A stretch of DNA of 64,000 nucleotides from Streptomyces echinoruber (GCF_014651135.1 NZ_BMWH01000006.1:124001-188000), one strand, 5' to 3'. Shown: positions 1 to 10,248, counted from the stretch's first letter. Numbers and translations: made by a program. The notes: generated by a model from the letters alone, not told the origin.

Positions 1-1779
1 GACGGTGCGGCACAGGCGCAGGGTGAGCGGCCCCTCGGCGTGCCGCACGGCGTTGGTGAGGATCTCCGACAGCAGCAGGAGCGCGTCGTCGGCGACTGCG
101 GTGCAGCCCCACGCGGCCAGCACGCGGCCGAGGAAGGCCCGCCCCTCGCGCACGGAGGCCGGCACGGCCGGCAGTGTGGTCGTCAGCGCGGCCAGGGGCG
201 CGGTCGGCAGCCGGGCCAGCAGGAGGGTGACGTCGTCGCGGTGGCTGTCCGGGGCGGGCAGCAGCCGCCCCAGCACGTGGTCGGCCGCCGCCTCCAGGTC
301 CGTGCCGCCGGTGAAGAACCCGTCGAGCACGCCGGTGAGTTCGGTGATCCGGGTCTCGATGTCGGTGCTGGGTGTCTCGACCAGGCCGTCGGTGTACAGC
401 ACGAGCGCGGCGCCGGGCGGCACCTTCGTGCACGCCTGCTCGTAGAGCACGCCGCCGACACCGAGGGGCGCGTTCACCGGGACCGGCAGGACGTGCGTGC
501 CCTCGTCGGGCCCGGTGAGCAGGGTGGGCAGGTGACCCGCCGAGCAGACGGTGACGGTGCCGACGTCCGGCGCGATCACCAGGTAGCAGCAGGTCACCAG
601 CTGGTCGGGAACGGCCAGGTCGGCGACGACCGAGTCCAGGGCCTGCATCAGCCGACGCGGCTGCATCCCGGTCTTGGCCAACGCGTGTGCGGCCGAGCGG
701 AGTTGGCCCATGACGGCGGCGGCCTCCAGGCCGCGGCCCATCACGTCGCCGATGAGGACCCCGATCCGCCCCGCGCCCAGCGGGATCAGATCGAACCAGT
801 CGCCGCCCACGCCCGCGCCCTGCGTGGCGGGCCGGTAGCGGCTGGCCGTGACCAGGCCGGGGAGGGCGGGCGGGGTGCCCATGAGGCTGTGCTGCAGGGT
901 CAGCGCGATGTGCCGCTGCTGCTCGTACAGCTCGGTGAGTTCGGCCTCCGCCCGTTTGCGGTCGGTGATGTCCCGGGCGATGGCGCACGCGCCCACCACC
1001 CGGCCGCGGGTGTCCCGGGTCGGCCACAGGGAGACGTCGACGTCGAGCAGCCTGCCGTCCTTGGTGATCCGCACCGCCTCGGAGTGCACGCTTTCGCCGT
1101 GCCGCAGTCGCTTCACCAGCGTGTCGACCTCGCCGCGCAGTCCGGCGGGGGCGAGCAGGGACACGTGCCGGCCGATGACCTCCTCGGCGGAGTAGCCGTA
1201 CATCCGCTCGGCGGCGGCGTTCCAGTAGGTGAGGTACCCGTCCAGGGTCTCGGCGAGGATCGCGTCCTGCGAGGACTCCACCAGCGAGGCCAGCTCGCTG
1301 ATGTGCGCCTCGGCCGCCCTGCGCTCGCTGACGTCCCGGACCGCCGCGGACACCAGCGGCCCGTCGGCCGTCTCCAGCGGGCTCAGGCTGATCTCCGCCG
1401 GGAACTCGGTGCCGTCCTTGCGCAGCCCGTGCAGCTCCAGGTCGGCGCCCATGGGACGCACCTGGCGGTGGGCGGCGTAGCCGTCGCGGTGCCGGACGTG
1501 GTGGGCGCGGAAGCGGTGCGGCACGAGCAGCTCGACCGGACGGCCGAGCAGTTCCTCGCGCCCGTAACCGAACAGCGCCTCCGTCTGCGCGTTGACCAGC
1601 CGGATGGTGCCGGTGCCGTCGACGATGACCATGGCGTCCGGTGCGGTCTCCAGCAGCCCGCTGCACCACTCCTCGGCGGCCGGGGGCTTCCCTTCGCGTG
1701 AGCCGCGCCCGGAGCACCGGCCCTTCTCGAGTACCGCTGCGGCCCTGCCGCCGGCCGGTTCCCCGGTTCCCGTGCCCAT
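1..1779 (-). CDS. PAS-PAS-SpoIIE (PP2C) phosphatase with C-terminal anti-sigma ATPase domain, C-terminus cut by window edge
   Basis: The reading frame runs leftwards off base 1, so about 593 N-terminal residues are visible. Two PAS domains come first (roughly residues 40-150 and 165-290; for example LVNAQTEALFGYGREELLGR). A SpoIIE-type PP2C phosphatase follows, with the motif GVLIGDVMGRGLEAAAVMGQ. The last visible residues (LLLSEILTNAVRHAEGPL) are the N-box of a HATPase_c anti-sigma kinase domain. Such proteins sense signals through PAS and control partner-switching sigma regulation by dephosphorylating STAS antagonists; the target here is unknown. ATG at 1779 has GGGA just upstream; an in-frame GTG lies at 1791. 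It is divergent from the ANTAR gene. Confidence 0.9.
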   Translation of the reverse strand, partial: MGTGTGEPAGGRAAAVLEKGRCSGRGSREGKPPAAEEWCSGLLETAPDAMVIVDGTGTIRLVNAQTEALFGYGREELLGRPVELLVPHRFRAHHVRHRDGYAAHRQVRPMGADLELHGLRKDGTEFPAEISLSPLETADGPLVSAAVRDVSERRAAEAHISELASLVESSQDAILAETLDGYLTYWNAAAERMYGYSAEEVIGRHVSLLAPAGLRGEVDTLVKRLRHGESVHSEAVRITKDGRLLDVDVSLWPTRDTRGRVVGACAIARDITDRKRAEAELTELYEQQRHIALTLQHSLMGTPPALPGLVTASRYRPATQGAGVGGDWFDLIPLGAGRIGVLIGDVMGRGLEAAAVMGQLRSAAHALAKTGMQPRRLMQALDSVVADLAVPDQLVTCCYLVIAPDVGTVTVCSAGHLPTLLTGPDEGTHVLPVPVNAPLGVGGVLYEQACTKVPPGAALVLYTDGLVETPSTDIETRITELTGVLDGFFTGGTDLEAAADHVLGRLLPAPDSHRDDVTLLLARLPTAPLAALTTTLPAVPASVREGRAFLGRVLAAWGCTAVADDALLLLSEILTNAVRHAEGPLTLRLCRTV

Positions 1780-2045
1780 GCCCAATCCCACTTTCGACGC
1801 GCCTGCCCGGCGCTTTCCGGCCATCCCGGCGCATCCGGGACATATCCGTCCCGTCATGCCGCTTTCTGTCCGAACGCGTCCGGATTCACCCGGTACCGGT
1901 TCACCGGCGGCGACGTCGGTTCCTTTGCGGGCAGTGCACGGGTACCCGGCCCGGTCGTGGTGACGCGCCCCACATTTCCGGTTCGTGTGCGATCGCGCCA
2001 CGGGGGAATCTGTCATTCCGGTCGGCCGCTCATCCAGGGGACACG

Positions 2046-2477
2046 ATGGCGTTCTTCTTCATATCCAGGCGGCACCCGCTGCGCCTGCTCTCCACCACGG
2101 ACCTCGTGGCGGAATACGAGCGACTCGTGCTGGAGAACGAGCAGCTCCGGCAGGCGGTGACCTCCCACGCCGTCATCGACCAGGCCATGGGCGCGGTCGT
2201 CGTCCTGGGGCGCGTCGCGCCCGAGGAGGCCTGGCGGGTGCTGCGGGACGTCTCCCAGCGCACCAACACCAAGCTGCGGACCGTCGCCGAGCACGTTCTG
2301 GTCTTCGCACGGGGCGGGACCATGCCCGAACCGCTGAAGGCCGAGCTGGTGCGGGCCATGGAGCGTTACCGGATGTGCTCGAGTGCCCCGACGGGGCCGG
2401 CGGGGGAGCCGGTGGGGGAGTCGACCACGGAGGAGCGGGTTTCCGGGAGGTCGGCCACGGAGCCGCCCGGGTGCTGA
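2046..2477 (+). CDS. ANTAR-domain protein
   Basis: A 143-residue protein. Residues about 15-85 form an ANTAR RNA-binding domain (LVLENEQLRQAVTSHAVIDQ followed by an AMGAVVVLG-like helix and EEAWRVLRDVSQRTN). ANTAR proteins usually bind dual hairpins in nascent RNA and prevent termination. No GAF or receiver sensor domain is attached, so it is a stand-alone ANTAR protein, as is common in Streptomyces. The C-terminal 35 residues are Pro/Gly/Glu rich and probably disordered. AGGGG lies 6 bases before the ATG. The divergent PAS/SpoIIE phosphatase starts 266 bp away. Confidence 0.85.
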   Translation: MAFFFISRRHPLRLLSTTDLVAEYERLVLENEQLRQAVTSHAVIDQAMGAVVVLGRVAPEEAWRVLRDVSQRTNTKLRTVAEHVLVFARGGTMPEPLKAELVRAMERYRMCSSAPTGPAGEPVGESTTEERVSGRSATEPPGC

Positions 2478-2500
2478 GCCGCCGCTTCTCGGTCGTCGCT

Positions 2501-2584
2501 CCGTGTGAGCCCCTCCGTGCGAGCCTCTCCACCTGAGTCCCTCCACCTGAGTCCCTCCACGTGAGCCCCTCCGCGTGGGCCTCT
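2501..2584. repeat. Six tandem 14-bp repeats
   Basis: Six consecutive 14-base units run without interruption (typical unit CCACCTGAGTCCCT or CCGTGTGAGCCCCT). They begin 24 bases after the ANTAR stop codon. A pyrimidine-rich tract follows at about 2585-2635, and then the YheO-type regulator. No coding sense is apparent. The repeat could be a variable-length spacer or a protein-binding array; nothing more can be said from sequence. Confidence 0.85.
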
Positions 2585-2742
2585 GCCCTCTTTTCTCTTC
2601 TCTCTGTCTCTGTTCCTGTTGTCGTCCCTGCCTGCATCCGTGGATTGGACTGTTTGTACAGGCGCTGGACGGGTAGTCCAGAGATGTGGAGGGCGGCGCC
2701 GGAAGGGCGCCATGCCGGGCGTACGGACGACGGGGGTGCGGT

Positions 2743-3521
2743 ATGGCGGGGCCCGAGCGGAACCTGGACGCGGAGCGCGACGCGATCCTCGCCGCGCTGA
2801 CCCCGGTCGTCGACGGCATCGTTGCCACGTTCGGGCCGGTCTGCGAGGCCGTCCTGCACGACTACCGCCGGCCGGAGGCGTCGGTCGTCGCCCTCGCCGG
2901 GTCGGTGACCGGACGCCGGACCGGCGGGGCGATGAGCGAGATCGGCATGCGGATGCTGGCCCGCGGAGACGAGGCGGCCGACGACCTGAACTACCTCACC
3001 CGCACCCGGGACGGCACCCTGGTCAAGTCGTCCACGATGCTGCTGCGGGACTCCGGCGGCGCGGTCTTCGGCGCCCTCTGCCTCAACCTGGACGTCACCG
3101 CCGTCACCCAGGCCCACGCCCTGCTCGGCGCGCTCGCCTCGGCCGCGGCGCCCGGCAGCGGGACGGCGGAACCGCCGGTCACCACCTTCGGCAACGACAT
3201 CGACGCGGTGATCGACGCCATCGTCGACACCGACCAGTTGCGCCGGCACAAGCACTGGGCGCAGCTCGACCGCGCCGAGCGTCTGGAGCTGTTCCGCGGC
3301 CTGGACGCCCGCGGGGTGTTCGCGGTGCGCCGCTCGGTCGAACAGGTCGCGGCCCGCCTGGGCATCTCCCGCGCGTCGGCCTACCACTACCTGTCGCAGG
3401 CGCGCGCCACGGCGGCGGACGGCGGCGAGGGTGCCGCCGCCCCGCCCGAACCGGCCACCGGCCCCACCGCTTCCCCTTCCACCGCTCCCGCCCCTTCCAC
3501 CACTCCCGACGGAGGACACCC

Positions 3522-3525
<4 letters not shown>
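2743..3525 (+). CDS. YheO-type PAS and helix-turn-helix transcriptional regulator
   Basis: A 260-residue protein. The N-terminal half matches the YheO-like PAS domain (FGPVCEAVLHDYRRPEASVV, then GRRTGG and LKSSTMLLRDSGG-like strands). The C-terminus has an HTH_22-type helix-turn-helix (GVFAVRRSVEQVAARLGISR followed by ASAYHYL). A Pro/Ala/Ser tail ends the protein. The stop overlaps the GTG start of the ammonia-lyase by 4 bases (GTGA), so the two are translationally coupled. The regulator probably responds to a metabolite and controls its own operon; that role is inferred from position. Confidence 0.88.
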
Positions 3526-4499
<974 letters not shown>

Positions 4500-4867
4500 C
4501 CGGCGCGGCGGAGGACCGGGACGGCACACGGGAGGACCCGGCCTGATCGGCACGAGCGCCCAGTTCTTCGCGTCGCCGGGACGGCACACGGGAAGACCCG
4601 GGAGCGGGCGACCGGAGAGCCGGCGGCAGCGGACCGCCCGGCGGCCCGGAGCGGGCGGCCGGGCGGCGGCCTCCCGCGCCCGATGAGCGCCCCGCGGCGG
4701 GCGTGTCACCCGAATGGCGGTACCGCACGGGCGGGTCGAGGATGGAAAGCGTGGGGCCAGGCCCCCGCCGATGCGCCCTGCGGCGTCGGGAGACGGCGCC
4801 GGGAGACGGAGACCCGGCCTCGGCCGCGACACCTCCCCACGGCGCGGCCGGAAAGGGATGAACCGTC
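4500..4867. other. Non-coding spacer with a 26-bp direct repeat
   Basis: This is a 368-bp gap between the ammonia-lyase and the cupin. I see no convincing gene. It holds two copies of a 26-bp sequence at 4516-4541 and 4576-4601, exactly 60 bases apart and differing at one base (core CCGGGACGGCACACGGG). The rest is GC-rich with no clear hairpin terminator. The cupin promoter presumably lies in the right part. Confidence 0.6.
4516..4601. repeat. 26-bp direct repeat, 60-bp period
   Basis: Two copies (4516-4541 and 4576-4601) of a 26-base sequence with one mismatch (GGGAGG versus GGGAAG). The unit has weak internal symmetry (CCGGG and CCCGG ends), so it may be a tandem binding site ahead of the cupin gene. 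Confidence 0.7.
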
Positions 4868-5233
4868 ATGCTGGAAGTGAAGACCCTCGACAAGCCCGAC
4901 GAGCGGCGGGACTTCCCCCGCGGCCACCTCGAGGCCGTCCACCTCACCGGCCTCGACTTCGCGGTGGGCACCTTCGAGCCCGGTTGGCGCTGGTCCGAGT
5001 GCGTCGGCCCGATCGCGGGCACGGAGAGCTGCCAGATCCACCACAACGGCTACGTGGCCCAGGGACGGATGCACCTGAAGATGGACGACGGCGGCGAGGC
5101 CGAGATCGGCCCCGGCGACGTCTTCGTCTGCCCGCCCGGCCACGACGCGTGGGTGGTCGGCGACGAGCAGGCCGTGATCTACGACTTCGCGGGCCAGATG
5201 GCCCAGGAGTACGCCAAGGCGCCGTCCGACTAG
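4868..5233 (+). CDS. Cupin-domain protein
   Basis: A 121-residue single-domain cupin. The first cupin motif region surrounds GTESCQIHHNGYVAQGRMHL, and the second is GPGDVFVCPPGHDAWVVGDE with the conserved histidine. The substrate is unknown; small cupins bind a metal and act as dioxygenases, isomerases or sensors. AAAGGGA precedes the ATG. The TAG stop (5231-5233) lies inside the CTAG that borders the IS5 relic. Confidence 0.85.
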   Translation: MLEVKTLDKPDERRDFPRGHLEAVHLTGLDFAVGTFEPGWRWSECVGPIAGTESCQIHHNGYVAQGRMHLKMDDGGEAEIGPGDVFVCPPGHDAWVVGDEQAVIYDFAGQMAQEYAKAPSD

Positions 5234-5579
5234 GGTCCGTCCTCGAACAGATCTTGCCCGAGGCAGGAACGACGTGAGGGTGACCGCCGTTTCCCCCGAA
5301 GCGGCGGTCTCTCCGTACCTGGTGGCGATGCCGCGGAAGTCCCTGAGCCGGCCGAAGCGGCGTTCCGGCAGGCCCCGCCGGGGGATCCCCATCCGGATCC
5401 TGTGGTCCATCCCGTCGGTGATCCGCCGGGTCCTGAAACGGGGCCGCCCGCCGCGGCCCGCGACATCGGCGGAGCGATCGATCTCCGCTCCTGACCGGCG
5501 AGTTGATGGCGACGTATCACCCCACCACGCCCCCACACCCCCACACCTCCCCTGGTGATCGTGCGGAGGCGGACCCTAG
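5230..5579. mobile_element. Decayed IS5-family insertion (about 350 bp) bounded by inverted ends and CTAG
   Basis: The 10-base ends CTAGGGTCCG (5230-5239) and CGGACCCTAG (5570-5579) are exact reverse complements. The outer CTAG on each side fits the target duplication seen with this IS5 subgroup. The left end continues TCCTCGAACAGATCTTGCCC, as expected of an IS terminus next to a transposase 3' end. The inside encodes a degenerate transposase tail on the minus strand. At 350 bp, it lacks most of a normal 0.8-0.9 kb element. It sits exactly between two convergent genes and supplies the last bases of both stop codons. Confidence 0.75.
5252..5530 (-). pseudogene. C-terminal remnant of an IS5-family transposase
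   Basis: The minus strand reads ...PERRFGRLRDFRGIATRY then GETAASGETAVTLTSFL. This matches the family C-terminus (consensus like VERCFNRLKQFRGIATRYDKTA, ending AVTLASLLMWARS). The catalytic Glu region is altered and the first two catalytic Asp segments are missing. No start codon fits an intact gene. Only about 90 residues are recognisable against a usual 270-290. It is certainly non-functional. Confidence 0.72.
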
Positions 5580-6082
5580 TACCGAACGGCGATGCCGACC
5601 TTGGCCCGTACGTCGCCGGACAACTTGCGGTTGCTGCGTGCGGTGGCGTTGGCGGATTTGCCGGCGGCCACGTTCTTGACCGTCGTGACGACCATGTCGA
5701 GCAGGTTGCCGCTCTTGTCCTGGTAGCTGATCTGTACGGCGAAGGACTTCGTGGAGTCGGCGGTGTTGCGCGCGGTCACGGTGACCACGGCGTGCCCGTC
5801 GCTGTCGGTGGTGACCTTGCCGAGCTTCACGTCGTCCTTGGCGTCCACACCGTTCTTGACCTCGCTGAGCCGCCGTCCGACCTCGGCACTGGCGGAGGCC
5901 AGAGCCTCGGAGGCCTGCGAGGCGAGGGAGGAGGCCGCCGACGGCATCTGGGAGGGGGCGGCGGACGCCGCGCTGCTGGCAGTGCCCGAGGGGTTGTTGT
6001 CGTCCGAGCAACCGACGGCCACCGCGGCCACGGCCGCCGTCAGCAGCGCAGCTGCCAGACCGTGTGTCCAGCGTCCTGACAT
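5576..6082 (-). CDS. Secreted lipoprotein with an FxLYD-like beta-sandwich
   Basis: A 168-residue protein. A signal peptide (RWTHGLAAALLTAAVAAVAV) ends at a lipobox VAVGC, predicting a membrane-anchored lipoprotein. A Ser/Ala-rich linker and a short helix (SQASEALASASAEVGRRLSE) follow. The last 90 residues form a beta-rich domain like those used for protein or surface contacts (VTVTARNTADSTKSFAVQIS). GGAGGCGG precedes the ATG at 6082. The TAG stop is part of the right-hand CTAG of the IS5 relic. Function unknown. Confidence 0.8.
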   Translation of the reverse strand: MSGRWTHGLAAALLTAAVAAVAVGCSDDNNPSGTASSAASAAPSQMPSAASSLASQASEALASASAEVGRRLSEVKNGVDAKDDVKLGKVTTDSDGHAVVTVTARNTADSTKSFAVQISYQDKSGNLLDMVVTTVKNVAAGKSANATARSNRKLSGDVRAKVGIAVRY

Positions 6083-6213
6083 ACCGCCTCCTTCTGGAAA
6101 GGACCGTTGTCCTCCTCCAGTGAAAGGCTTCTGACCTGCGGCTGCATGTCGACGGGGGCCGTTCACCCGGTCGATGCAACACCGTTTTGACGACGAGGAG
6201 CGGCGCGTGCCGG

Positions 6214-7065
6214 TCAGTTCCGGGACGAGTCGCCCTGGAGGGCGGGCCGGAAATCATGCAGCGCGTCCCGGCCCGGCTGGATGACGCCGTAACTGTTCTC
6301 CGGCACCTCGTTCCAGGCGCCGGAGAGGCTGCCCAGCGGTTCGGACACGACGAGGCGGGTCTCGTCGGAGACGCTCCGCAGGAAAGCGGCATCCGGGTGG
6401 AGCGTACGCAGGGCATCCACATGGGTGCTGAAGTACAGGGACCGCGAGCGGCCCTCGCTGGAGTACCGGAAGGCCCATGTGCGCTCGCCGTCGGCCACCG
6501 CGACGGTCATCTGGAGCGGGTACCGGACGTCGTGCGCGTGGCCCGTCTTCTCGACCAGGCCCGCCATACGTGCCACGGCACCGGGCGGATCCTCCGTCAG
6601 ACCGAAGGTGAGGGCGAGGAAGAACATGAGCTCGGAGTCGGTGGATCCCTCGATGTCGGGGTACAGAGCCGGCTCGACGGCCAGAGCGAGGTCACGCCGG
6701 AGTCGGTGGAATTCTCTGATCATCCCGTTGTGCATCCACATCCAGCGCCCCTTCCGGAAGGGGTGGCAGTTGGTCTGCTGCACGGCCGTCCCGGTCGAGG
6801 CCCTGATGTGCGCGAAGAACAGACCTGAGCGGACGTGGTGGGCGATCTCCTCCAGATTGCGGTTGTTCCAGGCCGGGCTGACGTCCCGCACGACTGCCGG
6901 AGTGGCCGTGTCCTGCGTGTACCAGCCGACGCCGAAGCCGTCGCCGTTGGTCGTCTCCACCCCCTTGCGTGAGTGCAGGCTCTGGTCGATCAAGGAGTGT
7001 TCCGGCTGGAACAGGATCTGACTGAGAGCGACGGGTGTACCCGAGTAGGCGATCCAGCGGCACAT
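6214..7065 (-). CDS. Class II glutamine amidotransferase (YafJ/EgtC-like)
   Basis: A 283-residue protein that begins Met-Cys, giving the N-terminal nucleophile Cys2 after Met removal (MCRWIAYSG). Conserved class II motifs follow: TTNGDGFGVGWY, FFAHIRASTGTAVQQTNCHP and the oxyanion Asn-Gly in WMHNGMI. STDSELMFFLAL is typical of the YafJ and ergothioneine EgtC branches. No synthase partner domain is fused and no egt genes are nearby, so the substrate is unknown. GGGGA lies upstream of the ATG. Confidence 0.88.
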   Translation of the reverse strand: MCRWIAYSGTPVALSQILFQPEHSLIDQSLHSRKGVETTNGDGFGVGWYTQDTATPAVVRDVSPAWNNRNLEEIAHHVRSGLFFAHIRASTGTAVQQTNCHPFRKGRWMWMHNGMIREFHRLRRDLALAVEPALYPDIEGSTDSELMFFLALTFGLTEDPPGAVARMAGLVEKTGHAHDVRYPLQMTVAVADGERTWAFRYSSEGRSRSLYFSTHVDALRTLHPDAAFLRSVSDETRLVVSEPLGSLSGAWNEVPENSYGVIQPGRDALHDFRPALQGDSSRN

Positions 7066-7578
7066 CTCGAGTCCCCATTCCCTGTGTCAAGAGGTTTCAG
7101 GATTTCAAGGGCCGTGTTGTCGACGGGGGCGTCGGCTGGTGACGGACTCGGCCGAAGGCGACGACGACGCCACAGCGGGTGCTGGACGCGGCATTCCGCG
7201 ATGCCGGGTCGGACGGACTCGGATGCGGCACCGGCGAACCGGAGGCCTCGTCATACGAGCCCTCACCAGTATGGCTGGTGCGGGCCCCCTGGGCATGCCG
7301 GGCGCGGTGCGGGCGTGCGGCCCCGGCACACACCCGGTCGCGCCCTGCTCGCGACCCGCCCACGACCCGTTCGCCCCCTGATCGCACCCCGTCCGCGATC
7401 CGTTCACGCGCGTCACCGAAGCGCTGCCGCCCGCCGCGCCCTGCTGCCGGGCGGCCTTGTCACCGGGGACCTTCGGGGCCTGGGGGAGGGGCCCCGTGGC
7501 CCTTCTGCCCGGTACACGTTTGTGTGAAAAGATGGTGATGTTGGCTGAAGGGGGGCAGCGCCTTTCCGGACCGGGGCG
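7066..7578. other. Intergenic region between amidotransferase and LuxR regulator
   Basis: This is a 513-bp divergent spacer. I find no convincing gene. Open frames here lack family resemblance and ribosome sites. One 7-bp GC hairpin (7474-7480 with 7490-7496) lies before the regulator. A less GC-rich stretch at about 7515-7550 (TTTGTGTGAAAAGATGGTG) is the likeliest regulator promoter zone. Confidence 0.5.
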
Positions 7579-10248
7579 GTGACCGCCGTGACAGCGAACA
7601 GGAAAGCCCCTTCGGGGCAGGCCCCCTCCCCGGTCGATCCGCTGGGTGATCCATTCTTGCCGACACGGTTCGCCCTGCCGGCGAAACCCGTCACGTTCCT
7701 GCGGCGCGAGCGGCTGGACGAGCATCTCGACCGGGCACTGCGGACCCCTCTGGTGGTGGTCAACGGGGCCGCCGGCGCGGGCAAGACCCTGCTCGTCGCC
7801 GACTGGGCCGCGGGCCTGGCGCAGCCGGTCGCCTGGCTCACCCTCGACGCGACGGTCGCGGACCCGGGGATGTTCTGGGCCCATCTGCTCCAGTCCCTGC
7901 GCACCAGCGGTGTGCCGGTGCCCGACGAGATCGGCCTCCCTGCCGCCGGCCCGGTGACCCACACGCTGCTCACCCGGCTCGCCGCGCGGCTCGGCAGCAG
8001 TGACCGGACCGTGACCGTGGTGCTCGACGAGTACGACCGGGCGACCGGCCCGGACCTCTCGGAACAGCTCGGGTTCGTCCTGCACCACGCCCAGCCGCGC
8101 CTGCGTCTCGTCCTCGTCACCCGCACCGAGCCGCTGCTGCCCCTGCACCGGTACCGGGCGGCCGGTGCGATGACCGAGATCAGGGGCGCCGAGCTGGCCT
8201 TCACCCCCGAGGAGACGGTCGCGCTGCTGGATCTGCACGGACTGCGCCTGTCCGTCGAGGCGGCGCGCGCTCTGGTGGAGCGCACCGGGGGCTGGGCGGC
8301 CGGCCTTCGGCTGTGTGCCCTGGCCGCGCAGCAGAGCCCGGACCCGCAGGTCTATCTGAAGGAGTTCGAGGCGGGCCGCAGCACGGTCGCCGACTTCCTG
8401 CTCGCCGAGGTGCTCAAGCGGCAACCGCCCCCGACGCAGGATCTCCTGCTGCGGGTCAGCGTCCTGGAGCGTTTCTGCGCCGATCTGGCCGATGCGCTGA
8501 CCGGGCGGATCGACGCCGAGCCCATCCTCGCCGGACTGCACCGCGCGAACGCGTTCGTGGAGGACCTCGGACACGGCTGGTACCGCCTCCACCCGCTCTT
8601 CCGGGAGATTCTCCGGGCCCATCTGCGGGAGCGCTCGCCCGGTCTGGAGCCGGAACTGCACCGGCGGGCCGCGCGCTGGCTGCGGCGGTCGGGGTCCCTC
8701 CCGGAGATGCTGGCCCACGCCGCCGCCGCGAAGGACTGGGAGTTCACCGCCCGTGCCCTGGTCGACGACCTGGCGATCGGGCAGGTGTTCACCGGCCTGT
8801 GCTGCGACGACCGGGCCGACCTGATCGCCCGTACGGGAGCGAGGACGACGAGCCCCGCGACGCACCTGGTCCGCGCGGCTCGCGACCTGTCCCGGCACGA
8901 CCTCGACCGCGGTCTGGTCCATCTCCGTCAGGCCGAGGAGCAGTTGGCCGCAGATGCCTCCGAACCCCCGGCGGCCCAGCTGAGCTGTGCCCTGCTGGAG
9001 GCCGCGGCGGCCCGGCTGGCCGGATCGCCCCGCCGGGCGGAGCAGGCCGCGCAGGCGGCCCGGCAACTGCAGCGGGAGGTTCCCGCCCACCTGCTGGACC
9101 AGCACCCGGAGCTTCCCGCCCTCCTGCTGACCGATGTGGGTTCGGCACGGCTGTGGGCCGGGCGCTTCGACGAGGCACGCGCGGCTCTCACCACGGTGGC
9201 CGAGAGCTCCGGCGGGGCCTCCACGGCGGTCCCCCGGCAGCAGTCCCTGGGGCACCTGGCGCTGATCGACTATCTCAACGGGTGGCCGGGCAGGGCGGAG
9301 CGCAACGCCTTCGCGGCGATGGCCGAGGCGGAACGGTTCGGTCTGCCCCAGCCGTGCGGCTCCGGACTGGGACAGCTCGTCCTGGCCGCGGTGGCCGTCG
9401 ACCGGAACGAACTGGGCCGCGCCCAGGATCTCCTCGACCGGGCGCCCGACCCGGCGGCGCCGGACCCGGTGTCGGCCGCGGGCCGGTCCATCGCGACGGC
9501 CCGGCTGCTGCTGGCCCGGGGCAAGGTGCGCGCCGCGCTGGCGGCCGCGGACCCGGCCGTGAAGGCCGACGTCGCCTCGCCCTGGGCCGAAAGCCAGACC
9601 GCCCTGATCGCCTCCGCCGCCCACCTCGCCGAAGGGCACCCGGACGCGGCCGCCGAGGTGCTGCGGCGGGTGGCCGGCGAGCAGCCGGCGTGTGCCGTGG
9701 GCGTGGCCCGGGCGCACCTCGCGGCAGGCGATCGGCGGGAGGCCCTCCACGTGCTCGACAGCATCGCCGCCGAGGCGCACGCCGGCCCGGCGGTACGCGT
9801 CCGCGCCACGCTGGTGCGGGCGCAGGCCGCGCACACGGCGGGCGACGACGACACCGCCCGCAGACTGATCGCCAAGGCGCTCGTGGAAGCCCGGCGCGAC
9901 AGGCTGCGCCGCCCGTTCCTGGAAGCCGGACCGTGGCTCGGGCCCTTCCTCGCCTCGGCACCGCTGCGGCACCTGGCCGCCGGCTGGCTCGCACCGGCCC
10001 CCGCGGCACACGGCGATCCGCCGCGTCCGCCGGCCGGGCCCGCGCCGGTGCTGGTGGAGCAGCTGACCGGCCGGGAACGCGATGTGCTGCTGCGGCTCGC
10101 CCAGATGATGTCGACCGAGGAGATCGCCGTCGACATGTACGTGTCGGTGAACACGGTGAAGACCCACCTCAAGAGCGCCTACCGGAAGCTGGCCGTGAAC
10201 CGGCGCCACGACGCGGTGCGGCGGGCCCGCGAGCTGCGGCTGCTGTGA
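7579..10248 (+). CDS. Large ATP-binding LuxR-family regulator (MalT/LAL type)
   Basis: An 889-residue protein. The Walker A motif is GAAGAGKTLL near residue 65, and Walker B is VTVVLDEYD near residue 150. A STAND-type NTPase arm and a long helical repeat region rich in Ala/Arg (residues about 350-780) follow. A C-terminal LuxR helix-turn-helix ends it (LTGRERDVLLRLAQMMSTEE, then SVNTVKTHLKSAYRKL). Such proteins activate transcription after ligand and ATP binding. It starts with GTG at 7579; GTG 7588 is also possible. The downstream MFS exporter is a plausible target. Confidence 0.9.
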   Translation: MTAVTANRKAPSGQAPSPVDPLGDPFLPTRFALPAKPVTFLRRERLDEHLDRALRTPLVVVNGAAGAGKTLLVADWAAGLAQPVAWLTLDATVADPGMFWAHLLQSLRTSGVPVPDEIGLPAAGPVTHTLLTRLAARLGSSDRTVTVVLDEYDRATGPDLSEQLGFVLHHAQPRLRLVLVTRTEPLLPLHRYRAAGAMTEIRGAELAFTPEETVALLDLHGLRLSVEAARALVERTGGWAAGLRLCALAAQQSPDPQVYLKEFEAGRSTVADFLLAEVLKRQPPPTQDLLLRVSVLERFCADLADALTGRIDAEPILAGLHRANAFVEDLGHGWYRLHPLFREILRAHLRERSPGLEPELHRRAARWLRRSGSLPEMLAHAAAAKDWEFTARALVDDLAIGQVFTGLCCDDRADLIARTGARTTSPATHLVRAARDLSRHDLDRGLVHLRQAEEQLAADASEPPAAQLSCALLEAAAARLAGSPRRAEQAAQAARQLQREVPAHLLDQHPELPALLLTDVGSARLWAGRFDEARAALTTVAESSGGASTAVPRQQSLGHLALIDYLNGWPGRAERNAFAAMAEAERFGLPQPCGSGLGQLVLAAVAVDRNELGRAQDLLDRAPDPAAPDPVSAAGRSIATARLLLARGKVRAALAAADPAVKADVASPWAESQTALIASAAHLAEGHPDAAAEVLRRVAGEQPACAVGVARAHLAAGDRREALHVLDSIAAEAHAGPAVRVRATLVRAQAAHTAGDDDTARRLIAKALVEARRDRLRRPFLEAGPWLGPFLASAPLRHLAAGWLAPAPAAHGDPPRPPAGPAPVLVEQLTGRERDVLLRLAQMMSTEEIAVDMYVSVNTVKTHLKSAYRKLAVNRRHDAVRRARELRLL

